Positions 26,818-36,351 are shown, counted from the stretch's first letter. The stretch: 64,000 bases of DNA from Caulobacteraceae bacterium (GCA_031291645.1 JARLIQ010000043.1:1-64000), one strand, 5' to 3'. Numbers and translations: made by a program. Notes: generated by a model not told the origin, from the letters alone.

Positions 26818-28475
26818 TCTGGCTTCATCGACTTATCGTGTGCGGCGCGGCGGCCCTGTCGCTCGGCCTGTCGCTCGGCCTGTCGCCCGCCGCGTCCGGC
26901 GCCGAGCCCGGACCGGTGGTCGACGCCCCCGCCGGCGTGGCTCAGGGCCGGACGGAAGGCGCCCTGCACGTGTTCAAGGGGCTGCCCTATGCGGCGGCGC
27001 CAGTGGGGCCGGCGCGTTGGAAGCCCCCCGCGCCGCTGCCGCGGTGGTCGGGCGTCCGCGACGCGACCCGCTTCGGCCCGGCCTGCTTCCAGCCCAAGCC
27101 GCAGCCGGGCAACATCTACGCCGGCGCGCCCTTGCCGATGAGCGAGGATTGCCTCTCGCTGAACGTCTGGGCCCCGGCGGTCGCGCACGGTGCGCCGGTC
27201 ATGGTCTGGATCCACGGCGGCGCCCTGGTGTCGGGATCGAGCCGTGAGGCCATGTACGACGGCGCCAAGCTGGCGTCGCGCGGCGTCGTCGTGGTCTCGA
27301 TCAACTATCGGCTCGGGGTGCTGGGCTACCTGGCCCATCCCGGCCTCAGCGCCGAGTCGCCGCTCGGGGTGTCGGGCAACTATGGGCTGCTCGACCAGAT
27401 CGAGGCGCTGCGCTGGGTCAAGCGCAACATCGGCGCGTTCGGCGGCGATCCTTCGAACGTGACGATCGCGGGCGAGTCCGCCGGCGGGCTCAGCGTCATG
27501 TACCTGATGGCCGCGCCCGCCGCGCGGGGCCTGTTCGCCAAGGCGATCGCCGAGAGCGCCTACATGATCTCCACGCCGGAACTGAAGCAGGCCCGGTTCG
27601 GTGCGCCGGCGGCCGAGGACAGCGGACTGAAGCTCGCCGCCAAGCTGCACGCGCCGGACATCGCCGCCCTGCGGGCCATCGAGCCGGGCGCGCTGGTCAG
27701 CGCCGCAGCCGGCGGCGGCTTCGCCCCCTTCGGCGCCGTCGATGGCCAGGTCCTGCCCGCCCAGCTTGTCGACGTGTTCGATAACGGCCAGCAGGCCCCC
27801 GTGCCGATCCTCGCCGGGTTCAACAGCGGCGAGATCCGCTCGCTGCGCATGCTCGCGCCGCCCGCGCCGGCGACCGGGGGAGCCTACGAAAAGCTCATCC
27901 GCGAACGATACGGCGACCTGGCCGACGACTTCCTGAAGCTCTACCCCAGCACCAACGTGAACGAGAGCCTGCTGGCGACGACGCGGGACGCCCTCTACGG
28001 CTGGACCGCCGAACGGCTGGTCAGGAAGCAGGCCGCGTTGGGCCTGCCCTCCTTCCTCTATGTCTTCGACCACGGCGTCCCGGCGGCCGACGCCGTCGGC
28101 CTGCACGGTTTCCACGGCAGCGAGTTGCCCTATGTGTTCGGCACGCTCGATCGCACCCCGCCGCTTTGGCCGAAGGCGCCGCCGACGAGGGACGAGGCCA
28201 GGCTCTCCGACGTCATGGTCGACTACTGGACCAGCTTCGTGCGCAGCGGCCAGCCGACCGCGGCTAAGGCGCCTGACTGGCCCGCCTTCAGCCCGTCGGA
28301 GGCCTTCATGGCCTTCCAGGACGGGCCGCGCGTCTCGGCCCATCTCCTGCCGGGGATGTACGCCCTGCACGAGGCGGTCGTCTGCCGCCGGCGCGCCGCC
28401 GGGGACCAGGCCTGGAACTGGAACGTCGGCATCGTCTCGCCGCCGCTGCCAGGCCGGACGCCGCGCTGCCCGTGA
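26814..28475 (+). CDS. Type-B carboxylesterase, exported
   Basis: A 553-aa serine esterase of the carboxylesterase/para-nitrobenzyl esterase family. The signal peptide covers about residues 1-33 (repeated LGLSLGLS before AASGA). The triad is visible: Ser222 in GESAGG, Glu340 in FNSGEIR and His434 in GFHGSELPY. The early motif FKGLPYAAAPVGPARW and the oxyanion-hole segment WIHGGALVSGS are typical. It hydrolyses carboxylic esters, probably in the periplasm. It starts at the ATGA overlap with the MFS gene. The neighbouring SDR would oxidise or reduce the alcohol or ketone released. Confidence 0.92.
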   Translation: MIWLHRLIVCGAAALSLGLSLGLSPAASGAEPGPVVDAPAGVAQGRTEGALHVFKGLPYAAAPVGPARWKPPAPLPRWSGVRDATRFGPACFQPKPQPGNIYAGAPLPMSEDCLSLNVWAPAVAHGAPVMVWIHGGALVSGSSREAMYDGAKLASRGVVVVSINYRLGVLGYLAHPGLSAESPLGVSGNYGLLDQIEALRWVKRNIGAFGGDPSNVTIAGESAGGLSVMYLMAAPAARGLFAKAIAESAYMISTPELKQARFGAPAAEDSGLKLAAKLHAPDIAALRAIEPGALVSAAAGGGFAPFGAVDGQVLPAQLVDVFDNGQQAPVPILAGFNSGEIRSLRMLAPPAPATGGAYEKLIRERYGDLADDFLKLYPSTNVNESLLATTRDALYGWTAERLVRKQAALGLPSFLYVFDHGVPAADAVGLHGFHGSELPYVFGTLDRTPPLWPKAPPTRDEARLSDVMVDYWTSFVRSGQPTAAKAPDWPAFSPSEAFMAFQDGPRVSAHLLPGMYALHEAVVCRRRAAGDQAWNWNVGIVSPPLPGRTPRCP

Positions 28476-28525
28476 TCCCCGAGCCGCCCCGCGGCTCACC
28501 TAGACACCATCGAAAAGAGGCCGCC

Positions 28526-29419
28526 ATGAATCTGAATACGCGCGTTGCGATCGTCACCGGCGCGGGCGGGGGGCTCGGGCGGTCCCACGCCCTCGCGCTG
28601 GCGCGCTATGGCGCCAAGGTGGTCGTGAACGACCTCGCCCAGGCCGCCGCCGAAACCGTGGCGGAGGAGATCCGCGCGGCGGGCGGGGAGGCGATCGCCG
28701 TGGCCTGCTCCGTCACCGACGAGGCGGGCGTCGTCGCCATGGTTGAACGCGCGGTGTCCGACTGGGGCCGCGTCGACATCCTGATCAACAACGCCGGCAT
28801 CCTGCGCGACAAGAGCTTTGCGAAGGCCAGCCTGGACGACTTCCGCCTGGTGCTGGACGTCCACCTGATGGGCGCGGTGATCTGCTCGAAGGCCGTGTGG
28901 GACATCATGCGCGCCCAGCAGTACGGCCGCATCGTCATGACCACCTCGTCGTCCGGCCTCTATGGAAACTTCGGCCAATCGAACTATGCGGCGGCCAAGA
29001 TGGGGCTGGTGGGCCTGATGCAGACCCTGGCCCTGGAGGGCCGGAAGTACGACATCCGCGTCAATTGCCTGGCCCCGACCGCGGCCACCCAGATGACGCA
29101 CGGCGTGCTGGCGGCGGACGGCCTGGAGAGGCTCTCGCCGGACCTGGTCAGCCCCGGCCTCCTCGCCCTGACCGGCGAGGAGGCGCCCACCCGCGCCATC
29201 CTCTGCGCCGGCGGCGGCCACTTCGCCCGCGCCTACGTCACCCTGACCGAGGGAGCCCACGTCGGCTCGGGGCCTGAGGCCGGGCAGGCGGTCATCGCGC
29301 GCTGGGACCGGATCGGCGACCGCGACGGCGAGATCGTGCCCGAGTACGGCTTCGCCCAGGCCGAGCGCGAACTGGCCTCCAGCGGCTTCTCGGCGCCCGC
29401 CGTGGCGGTCGAGCGGTAG
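28526..29419 (+). CDS. Short-chain dehydrogenase/reductase (3-hydroxyacyl-CoA / 17beta-HSD4-like)
   Basis: A 297-aa SDR. The NAD(P) motif TGAGGGLGRSHALALA, the NNAGILRD motif and the catalytic S/Y-x3-K (SSSGLYGNFGQSNYAAAK) are present. The tail after about residue 200 is longer than in FabG and resembles the SDR part of peroxisomal multifunctional enzyme type 2, which acts on (R)-3-hydroxyacyl-CoA and steroid substrates. AAAGAGG precedes the ATG. It follows the carboxylesterase by 50 bp. The acyl-CoA ligase encoded on the other strand at 31301 could act in the same degradation route; this is inference. It is convergent with hisC. Confidence 0.88.
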   Translation: MNLNTRVAIVTGAGGGLGRSHALALARYGAKVVVNDLAQAAAETVAEEIRAAGGEAIAVACSVTDEAGVVAMVERAVSDWGRVDILINNAGILRDKSFAKASLDDFRLVLDVHLMGAVICSKAVWDIMRAQQYGRIVMTTSSSGLYGNFGQSNYAAAKMGLVGLMQTLALEGRKYDIRVNCLAPTAATQMTHGVLAADGLERLSPDLVSPGLLALTGEEAPTRAILCAGGGHFARAYVTLTEGAHVGSGPEAGQAVIARWDRIGDRDGEIVPEYGFAQAERELASSGFSAPAVAVER

Positions 29420-29436
29420 GCGCCTGCGCGCGAACC

Positions 29437-30510
29437 CTACTTTGGCGACGGCGACGCGAGGAACGCGGTCAAGGCGCCGGTCAGGCGGTCGAGTTCCGCC
29501 TCCGATCCGACGGTGATCCGGATGAAGTCGGATACCCGCGGGCCGGAGAAATGCCGGACGAGCACCGCGCGCTCGCGCAGCGCCGCCGACAGCGCCTGGC
29601 CCGTGTGCCGCGGATGGCGGGCGAAGACGAAGTTGGCGCTGGACGGCAGGACCTCGAAGCCGAGCCGGGCCAGGGCCGTCGTCAGGCGCTCGCGATTGGT
29701 GATGATGGCCGATCGCGTCTGCTGGAAATAGGCCTCGTCCTGGATGGCGGCGACGGCGCCTGCCTGGGCTGGCCGCCCCAGCGGATAGGAGTTGAAGCTG
29801 TCCTTCACCCGCGTCAGGGCTTCGATCAGCGCCTCATCGCCGATCGCATAGCCGACGCGAAGGCCGGCCAGCGCGCGCGATTTCGACAGGGTCTGGACGA
29901 CCAGAAGATTGGGATGGTCGCGGATCAAGGGGATGGCGGTTTGCGCGCCGAAGTCGACATAGGCCTCGTCGATCACGACCGGCGCATCGGCCCGCTCGCT
30001 GACCAGCCGTTCGATCTGCGCGCGCGACAGCGCGACGCCTGTCGGTGCGTTCGGGTTGGCGATCACGATGGCGCCGCCGCGGCCGAGATAGTCGTCGATG
30101 CGAATGCGCATCTCGCCGTCGAGCGGGACAGTCTCATGGTCGACGCCCAGCAGCCGGCAGTAGACGGGATAGAAGCTGTAGGTGACGTCCGGAAACAGCA
30201 GCGGCCTGGGCTGTTTCAGCAGCGCCGCGAAGGCGTGGGCGAGCACCTCGTCCGAACCGTTGCCGACGAAGACCTGTTCGGGCGCGACCCCGTGATAGTC
30301 GGCCAGCGTCTCCCGCAGGCGCGTGGATTGCGGGTCCGGGTAGAGGCGGAGCGTGTCGGCGGCGGCCGATCGAACGGCCTCGATCGCCTGCGGGGACGGC
30401 CCGAAGGGGCTTTCGTTGGTGTTGAGCTTCACCAGGCCCGGAATCTGGGGCTGTTCGCCAGGCACATAGGGCGACAGGCCCCGGGCCAGCTCCGACCAAT
30501 AGCGGCTCAC
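29437..30510 (-). CDS. hisC: Histidinol-phosphate aminotransferase-type enzyme
   Basis: A 357-aa class II aminotransferase of the HisC group. [13 protein letters not shown] near residue 30, [10 protein letters not shown] and the PLP lysine in [15 protein letters not shown] are visible. HisC makes histidinol phosphate in histidine synthesis, and related enzymes act on aromatic amino acids (tyrosine/phenylalanine). No other his gene lies nearby, so it may be a dedicated paralogue of the catabolic region rather than the housekeeping copy. It follows a TetR regulator by 71 bp on the same strand and is convergent with the SDR gene. Confidence 0.88.
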   Translation of the reverse strand: MSRYWSELARGLSPYVPGEQPQIPGLVKLNTNESPFGPSPQAIEAVRSAAADTLRLYPDPQSTRLRETLADYHGVAPEQVFVGNGSDEVLAHAFAALLKQPRPLLFPDVTYSFYPVYCRLLGVDHETVPLDGEMRIRIDDYLGRGGAIVIANPNAPTGVALSRAQIERLVSERADAPVVIDEAYVDFGAQTAIPLIRDHPNLLVVQTLSKSRALAGLRVGYAIGDEALIEALTRVKDSFNSYPLGRPAQAGAVAAIQDEAYFQQTRSAIITNRERLTTALARLGFEVLPSSANFVFARHPRHTGQALSAALRERAVLVRHFSGPRVSDFIRITVGSEAELDRLTGALTAFLASPSPK

Positions 30511-30581
30511 GCATCCCTCTCTCGCTACACACGTCGGCGCAGCGATGCGGGTTCAGTCTCGCGCGGTCAAGGTCGCCGTCC

Positions 30582-31253
30582 CTAGGCCTTCAGCGCCAGG
30601 AAACCCGCGGCCATGAACTTGGCGATCCGCTTCTTGACCGCGTCGAAGTCGTCGGAGTGGCAGATGCCGCCCGAGAGGCGGTCGATCCGTCCCGTGCGGG
30701 CGAGCGTGTTCATCAGCGCCCCCGTCACGAAGTGGTAGCCCCAGAAGATGTCCTCGTCGGCGTAGTCCGGCAGGGCGCGCTTCAGGATGCTCACCAGTTT
30801 CAGCACGACCGGGTCGAAGTGGACGTCCATCAGCTCCGCGCCCTCGCGCGTGTTGCTGACGCGGGCGCAGAAGGCGGCGTAGTTCATCCACGGCTCGCCG
30901 CCCTCGATGTAGAGGTCCAGGTCGGTGTCCAGGAAGGCGTGCAGCGCGCCCTCGACCGTGGGGTGGTCTCCGGCCTCCGCCTCGTACCGCTCCAGTGCGG
31001 CCGTCCGGCGGCCGCTGGTCACCGACGCCCGACGCGCGAACACCGCTTCAAACAGGCTGAGCTTGTCCTGAAAGTAGTAATGAAGAAGTGTCGTGTGCAC
31101 ACCGACGCGTTGCGCCACGTCTCGCAGTGTTACGCCATAAAGCCCATTCTTCGAGAATAGGTACTCGGCCGCATCGAGGATCTGTTCCAGTGTTTCCGCG
31201 CGTTGCTCCGCCTTGGTGCGGCGGGTGCGTTTCGCGGTTGAACCTTCTGACAT
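30582..31253 (-). CDS. TetR/AcrR family transcriptional regulator
   Basis: A 223-aa regulator. The N-terminal helix-turn-helix spans about residues 20-70 (TLEQILDAAEYLFSKNGLYG ... LRDVAQRVGVHTTLLHYYFQDK), and the C-terminal ligand domain is all helical. I chose ATG 31253, with AAGGG about 10 nt upstream; a longer in-frame start adds 17 basic residues. It is the third gene in the run TonB receptor, acyl-CoA ligase, TetR, hisC. Such a regulator would be expected to repress its own operon; the palindrome at 35239-35263 in front of the receptor is a candidate operator. Confidence 0.9.
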   Translation of the reverse strand: MSEGSTAKRTRRTKAEQRAETLEQILDAAEYLFSKNGLYGVTLRDVAQRVGVHTTLLHYYFQDKLSLFEAVFARRASVTSGRRTAALERYEAEAGDHPTVEGALHAFLDTDLDLYIEGGEPWMNYAAFCARVSNTREGAELMDVHFDPVVLKLVSILKRALPDYADEDIFWGYHFVTGALMNTLARTGRIDRLSGGICHSDDFDAVKKRIAKFMAAGFLALKA

Positions 31254-31300
31254 CGAGCCAACCCTTTTGCCCCTGGGAGAGATCGGCCGAGTCAAATCCC

Positions 31301-32908
31301 TCAACGATTGGCTCCCTCGGTGGCAATCTTCCCATTTACGTAGTCGGCACGCAGCCGGCTTTTGTCAATCTTCCCGGTCGCGGCTAGCGGCATGGCGCTG
31401 ATCTGCACGATCTGGTCGGGAAGCCACCAATCGGCGACCTTGCCGCGCAGGGCCTCCAGCAGGGTTTGAGGATCGACGGACTGGCCCTGCCGCAGCTCCA
31501 CGACCAAGACGGGCCGCTCGCCCCACTTCGGGTCCGACCGGCCGATGACCGCGACCTGGCCCACGGCGGGATGGCGGCCGATGATGTCTTCGATCTCGGT
31601 GGGGTTGATCCATTCCCCGCCCGACTTGATCAGGTCCTTGGAGCGCCCGCAGATGGTGAGGTGGCCGGCCTCGTCGATGCGCGCCAGGTCGCCCGTGTCG
31701 AAATAGCCCTCGGCGTCCAGGGCGTCGGTCTCGGCCTTGAAGTAGCGGTCGAGCACGCTTGCGCCCTTAACCTTCAGATAGCCGACCACGCCGCGCTGCT
31801 GCGCCAAGGTGACCCCGTCGGCGTCGGTGAGCTTGAGGTCGAGCCCCATCGCCGGGCGGCCGGAGGCGCGGGTCTCGGACGGCGGCGCGTCCGGCGGGGC
31901 GATGGCGCCCAGGGGGGACAACTCCGTCATGCCCCAGCTGGTCTGCACCCGCGCGCCCAGCCGCTCCTCCATCCGCTGGATCAGCGCGTCCGGACAGGTC
32001 GAGCCGCCGATGATCACCCGCTTCAGGTCCGGCAACTCGCCACCCACCGCGTCCAGGTGGTCGAGCACGCCCAGCCAGATAGTCTGGACCCCGGCGGCGA
32101 CGCTCACGCCTTCATCCCGCATCAGGGTCGCCAGGCTGGCGCCGTCCGTATGCCGCCCGGGCAGGACCAGCTTGGCGCCCACCGCCGGCGCGGCGAAGGG
32201 CAGGCCCCAGCCGTTCGCGTGAAACATCGGCACGGCGACGAGGATCGAATCCGCCCCGGTCAGGGCGAAGGCGTCGGCCTGGAGCGCGCGCAGGGTGTGT
32301 AGATAGTTGGAGCGGTGGGTGTACAGCACCCCCTTGGGAGCGCCGGTGGTGCCGGAGGTGTAGCAGAGGCCTGCCGGCGTCTCCTCGTCGAAACCGCCCC
32401 AGGGCGCGGGGGCCCCGTGCGTGGCGAGCAGGCTTTCGTGCGTCCACAGCCGCGCCTTGTGCTCCGGCAGGCGCGCGAGGGCCTTGCCGCCGCCGTCGAT
32501 CAGGACGACGTGCTCGATCCCCGGACACAGGGGCGCGAGTTCCATCAGCAGGGGGATCAGGCTCGAGGCCACGACCAGGACGCGGTCCTCCGCCTCCTCG
32601 ACCATGGCCGCCAGGTGCGCGGCGGTCACGCGCGGATTGAGCGTGTGGCAGACCAGGCCCGCGCCCATGGCCGCGTAATAGGTCTCAAGATGATGCTGGG
32701 TGTTCCAGGCCAGGGTGGCGATCCGGTCGCCGAACCGCAGGCCGAGCGCGGCCAGGGCGCCGGACAGCCGGTTGCTGCGCGCGCGCAGCTCGGCATAGCC
32801 GACGCGCCCCGCCGCCCGACCCGGCTCAGCCGTGACGACCTGCCGATCCCCCGACCACTTGGCGGCGTGGTCGAGGAACTTGTCTACCGTGAGGGCGTAG
32901 GACTGCAT
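31301..32908 (-). CDS. Acyl-CoA synthetase (fatty-acid / aryl-acid AMP ligase)
   Basis: A 535-aa adenylate-forming ligase. The AMP-binding P-loop YTSGTTGAPKGVLYTH lies mid-protein. SWGMTELSPLG, the YFDTGDLARIDEAGHL motif and the C-terminal catalytic lysine region LAATGKIDKSRLR are present. It activates a carboxylic acid with ATP and CoA for beta-oxidation. The start is uncertain: ATG 32908 begins the family-like MQSYALTVDKFLDHA, but no Shine-Dalgarno is evident; a TTG at 32974, 12 nt after the TonB gene stop, would add 22 residues. It is in one operon with the receptor upstream and TetR downstream, suggesting that the imported substrate is an acid or is turned into one. Confidence 0.9.
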   Translation of the reverse strand: MQSYALTVDKFLDHAAKWSGDRQVVTAEPGRAAGRVGYAELRARSNRLSGALAALGLRFGDRIATLAWNTQHHLETYYAAMGAGLVCHTLNPRVTAAHLAAMVEEAEDRVLVVASSLIPLLMELAPLCPGIEHVVLIDGGGKALARLPEHKARLWTHESLLATHGAPAPWGGFDEETPAGLCYTSGTTGAPKGVLYTHRSNYLHTLRALQADAFALTGADSILVAVPMFHANGWGLPFAAPAVGAKLVLPGRHTDGASLATLMRDEGVSVAAGVQTIWLGVLDHLDAVGGELPDLKRVIIGGSTCPDALIQRMEERLGARVQTSWGMTELSPLGAIAPPDAPPSETRASGRPAMGLDLKLTDADGVTLAQQRGVVGYLKVKGASVLDRYFKAETDALDAEGYFDTGDLARIDEAGHLTICGRSKDLIKSGGEWINPTEIEDIIGRHPAVGQVAVIGRSDPKWGERPVLVVELRQGQSVDPQTLLEALRGKVADWWLPDQIVQISAMPLAATGKIDKSRLRADYVNGKIATEGANR

Positions 32909-32986
32909 GACCAGGGGGAGGCGTTTGAACGGGAAAGCGTGGCCGCCGGCCGGGGGCGCCGGCGCGGCGGCCAATTGTAAGCGGGA

Positions 32987-35167
32987 CTAGAAGGTCTTCA
33001 GCACGCTGATGCCGTATTGGCGTGGCGCACCGGCCATTCGGATGGGCGACAGAAGAGCGGCGACGTAGTGGTCGTCCAAGAGGTTGTAGCCGTACAGCGT
33101 CGCGGTGATGTCGCCGTGCGTCCAGGCGACCGATGCGCCCAGGATGTTGCGCGCATCGAGATGGTCCCCGGCCGCCCGGTTGTCGAACAGCGTGCCCCAC
33201 TGATCCGAGATGTGGCTGAAATTGACGCTCGTCGTCAGCAGATCGCCGCCAGCGATCTTATGGGTGTACTGGCCGCCGAAGTTAAACGTGAGGTCGGGAG
33301 CGTAGGTTTGCGGATGCCCGGACAGGTTGATGCAGGTGGCGGTGGCCGGTCCTGTCTGTGGATCGCAGACGCTGGACACCGGCGTCAGCCTGGGATCCTG
33401 GGCGTAGTACTTCCCAAGTTCGCTGTGTTCCAGGCCCACGCCGGCATTGAGCGAGAAGCCGCCGAAAGCCGCCTGGGCCGACGCTTCAAGTCCATAGAGC
33501 TTGGTGGCGTTGGGATTGTTCTGCTCGGTCGTCTGTGTCGGGTTGTTGGGAATGGGAATGATGACTTGGAAATGCTGGAAGTCGTTGTAGTAGGCGCCAA
33601 GCTGCGTGTGCAGGTGATTGTCGAACATGCTCGATTTCCAACCGACTTCGTAGTCGATCACGTATTCCTGCCGGAAGGGCGGCGGAACGACGCCGCCGGC
33701 GAAGTACAGCGCACCATTGAGGCCGCCTGGCTTGGCCCCGCTGGCGACGAACGCGTAGAGGAAGTTGTGCGCGTCGACGTTCCAGTTCAGCGTGACCTTG
33801 CCGGTGACGTTCGCGCCTTTTTCGCTTTGGCTGTCCGGGTAATCGATGCCGAATTCCGGCACGGTCCAGCTGACGACGTTCTTGGTGCTCCACATCGAAT
33901 AGCGTGCGCCGACCTGCAGCTGGAAGCCTGCCGGAAGATCATAGCTGGCCTGACCGAACACCGCGGCGGTGTAGGTGTAGTTCTTGCCGTTGAGATCTTC
34001 GTCGACGATTCCTGGGGGAACGCCGATGTCAAACTTCCCGTACGGGAAGTTGTAGTAGTTGTTCTGGTAATAGGCGCCCAGGACCCAGGTTAGCGGCCCC
34101 TTGTCGGGCGAAATGACGTTGAACTCCTGGGACACCAACGTTTCGTCCACCGCCTCGTTGATCATGTAGTTCGGCGTGGCCAGATCCGTCCCATCGATGT
34201 CGCCTGTCCACGCCGTCCGGCCCTGCTGGTAGCCGCTGACGGAGCGGAAGGTGATCCCGGACGAGTTCACGTAATCGACCTTCAGGATCGACCGGACGAA
34301 CTGATCCGTGGCGAAGGTGCGGTAATTGTTGGCGAAGTTGAATAGATTGCTGGTGCCTTTGTTGGTCAGCGCGTCGCCGAAATAGCCGCCGTTGTTGAGA
34401 TCGTCATAATCCGTCTTGAAGAGAACCTTCAGGGCATTGGTTGGCGTCCAGAGCAGCGAGAAGCGCGCGCTGCCCCACATCAGGTTCGGGTTGCCCGTCC
34501 AGGGGCCCGAGATATGGTAGAAGGTGTCGCGATATTCGGTGTTGAACGCGACGCGCGCGGCCAACGTGTCGTTGATCGGCAGGTTTACCGCCCCCTGCAG
34601 ACCCGTGTCGTTGTAGTTTCCATAGTGGCCCAGCAGATAGCCGTTGTAGCCGCCGCCGATCACCGGGTTCTGGGTATTGACGATGACCGCCCCGCCCGTC
34701 GCGTTCTGCCCGCTGAACGTGCCTTGCGGACCGCGCAGGACTTCGACGCTCGCGATGTCGAAATAGGGCTCTTCCTGGAAATAACCGGGGAAGGTGGCCA
34801 CGCCGTCTCGGTAGGTGACCACCCCGGTCGAGGTCTGCGTGTTGTGTTCGCCCTTGCCGATGCCGCGGATGTCGAAATCGTTGCCCTGGCCGAAGTTGTT
34901 GACCGTCAGCGACGGGCTGACGAACTGCAGCTGATCGACCGTCAAGACCCCCTTCGAAATGAGATCGTTTCCGGTCAGGACCGTCGCGGCGATCGCCGTC
35001 TTCTGCAGGCTGGTGGTCCGGCGTTCCGCGGTGATCACGACCTCCTTCACCACCGTCGATGTGCTCGAACTGTCCCGAGGCGCAGACGCCGCCGTCTCCG
35101 CCGCCGCTATGCCGCACCACCCCAACGCCAAGACAGACGTCGTCAAACACAGTGCGTGGAATTTCAT
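32987..35167 (-). CDS. TonB-dependent outer-membrane receptor
   Basis: A 726-aa receptor. The signal peptide ends near AAAE (about residue 23). A TonB-box-like KEVVITAERRTTSLQ, the plug motif LRGPQGTFSGQNATGG and a long beta-barrel ending in LKTF follow. The ATG at 35167 has an excellent GGAGGGA ribosome site. Codon use is less GC-biased than in the neighbouring genes, with many ATT, TTG and AAT codons, so it may have a separate origin. It leads the minus-strand operon with acyl-CoA ligase and TetR. A carboxylic acid, lipid or steroid-like ligand fits the neighbours; iron transport has no support here. Confidence 0.93.
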   Translation of the reverse strand: MKFHALCLTTSVLALGWCGIAAAETAASAPRDSSSTSTVVKEVVITAERRTTSLQKTAIAATVLTGNDLISKGVLTVDQLQFVSPSLTVNNFGQGNDFDIRGIGKGEHNTQTSTGVVTYRDGVATFPGYFQEEPYFDIASVEVLRGPQGTFSGQNATGGAVIVNTQNPVIGGGYNGYLLGHYGNYNDTGLQGAVNLPINDTLAARVAFNTEYRDTFYHISGPWTGNPNLMWGSARFSLLWTPTNALKVLFKTDYDDLNNGGYFGDALTNKGTSNLFNFANNYRTFATDQFVRSILKVDYVNSSGITFRSVSGYQQGRTAWTGDIDGTDLATPNYMINEAVDETLVSQEFNVISPDKGPLTWVLGAYYQNNYYNFPYGKFDIGVPPGIVDEDLNGKNYTYTAAVFGQASYDLPAGFQLQVGARYSMWSTKNVVSWTVPEFGIDYPDSQSEKGANVTGKVTLNWNVDAHNFLYAFVASGAKPGGLNGALYFAGGVVPPPFRQEYVIDYEVGWKSSMFDNHLHTQLGAYYNDFQHFQVIIPIPNNPTQTTEQNNPNATKLYGLEASAQAAFGGFSLNAGVGLEHSELGKYYAQDPRLTPVSSVCDPQTGPATATCINLSGHPQTYAPDLTFNFGGQYTHKIAGGDLLTTSVNFSHISDQWGTLFDNRAAGDHLDARNILGASVAWTHGDITATLYGYNLLDDHYVAALLSPIRMAGAPRQYGISVLKTF

Positions 35168-35476
35168 AAGTCCCTCCCCAAGCCGGACGTGGCCGCGCTC
35201 TTCGGCGCGCGCCGGGAAGCTGGCCTGCACTCACTATGCTGTCAACACTAATTATGTTGATAGCGAACATCTTGCGGCGCGACCGGCCTCGTCGCGCGGC
35301 CGTCCGGGCCCGCCGGATGGGAATGAGGGGCGGGCGATCCTTGCTTAAGGCTCCGCTAACGACAGCCGAGCAGGCTGGCGGTCGAGCCAAATCAGACCGC
35401 GCCTGGCGCCGCTTCACGCAGATCCGGGCCATCAGGCGGTTCGTTGTCCTTGGGGGCCTGGGCGTGCTGCCTGCCG
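35168..35476. other. Divergent intergenic region (TonB receptor / glycan operon)
   Basis: A 309-bp non-coding space between divergent operons. The half near the receptor holds an AT-rich patch with a palindrome (35239-35263). The remaining part toward the RmlD-like gene is GC rich; I see no small gene or RNA in it. Confidence 0.5.
35239..35263 (-). promoter_or_regulatory. Candidate TetR operator and -35 box upstream of the TonB receptor
   Basis: A 25-bp imperfect palindrome: CTGTCAACA-ctaatta-TGTTGATAG, with perfect TCAACA/TGTTGA arms. On the minus strand one arm contains TTGACA (35246-35241), a perfect -35 element, so a bound repressor would block the promoter. It lies 72-96 bp upstream of the receptor start. 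The -10 is not obvious. The AT-rich composition stands out from the surroundings. Confidence 0.5.
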
Positions 35477-36349
35477 ATGAGTGAGGTTGATCTTCTTGTG
35501 CTCGGGGGCACCGGACTCGCCGGCCGCGCGATCATGGCTTCGGCTCGCCGGCGAAACCTGAACGCGATCGCCGTGGCTCGCGGCGGGGAACTGCCGGTCG
35601 ATGTCCGGGACGAGGGCGCTCTGGTGCGTGCGCTGGCCGACGTCCGGCCGAGGGTGATCGTCAACGCGGCCGCGATCGTCTCGGCGCCGGCGTGCGAGCG
35701 GGACCCCGCCGCGACCTGGCTGGTCAACGCCCGTCCCGCCGCGATCGTCGCCAGCCATGCGCGCGCGACGGGCGCGCGATTCGCCCAGATCTCGACCGAT
35801 CACTACTACAGCGGCGACGGCCGGCGCCGGCATGCCGAGGACGAGCCCGTCCGGCTGATCAACGAGTACGGCCGCAGCAAGTACGCGGCCGAAGCCTTCG
35901 CCCTGACGGCGCCGGACGCGATCGTCTTGCGGACCAACTTCGTCGGCTGGCCGTCAGTCCTGGGCTCGTCGTTCGCCGAGTGGGCGATGGGGGTGATCGA
36001 ACAGGACCTTCCCGCCGATCTCTATGACGACCAGTTCGTCTCCAGCCTGGACGTCTGGACGTTCGCCGACGGCGTCCTAGACCTGGCCTGCGGCGACGCG
36101 CTGGGCGTTGTCAACCTCGGCGCCGGCGAGGTCTTCTCCAAGGCCGAGTTCGTCCAGGCGCTCGCCGCGCGCATGGCCCGCCCGCTCACCCGCGCGCGCC
36201 TCGCCAGCGTGGGGCTGCAGCAGTCGCCCCGGGGAGACAGTCTGGGCTTGGACGTCTCGCGCGCGGAGGGCATCCTTGGCCATCCCCTTCCCGGCCTCGA
36301 GGCGGTGATCACAAGCCTCATGGCCCACCTAGAAGATCGGCGATCCTGA
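35477..36349 (+). CDS. RmlD-like NAD(P)-dependent sugar reductase/epimerase
   Basis: A 290-aa extended SDR of the dTDP-4-dehydrorhamnose reductase type. Rossmann motif LVLGGTGLAGRAI lies at the N-terminus, VIVNAAAIVSAPACE in the middle, and the Y-x3-K catalytic pair in EYGRSKYAAEAFAL. It reduces or modifies a nucleotide-linked sugar in the cytosol. It is the first of four closely packed genes (RmlD-like, NeuB-like, GT2, SpsF-like) and ends 2 bp before the NeuB-like start. No rmlABC genes are seen, so its substrate is probably not dTDP-rhamnose precursor; it may act on the sugar handled by the next gene. Confidence 0.82.
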   Translation: MSEVDLLVLGGTGLAGRAIMASARRRNLNAIAVARGGELPVDVRDEGALVRALADVRPRVIVNAAAIVSAPACERDPAATWLVNARPAAIVASHARATGARFAQISTDHYYSGDGRRRHAEDEPVRLINEYGRSKYAAEAFALTAPDAIVLRTNFVGWPSVLGSSFAEWAMGVIEQDLPADLYDDQFVSSLDVWTFADGVLDLACGDALGVVNLGAGEVFSKAEFVQALAARMARPLTRARLASVGLQQSPRGDSLGLDVSRAEGILGHPLPGLEAVITSLMAHLEDRRS

Positions 36350-36351
36350 AC

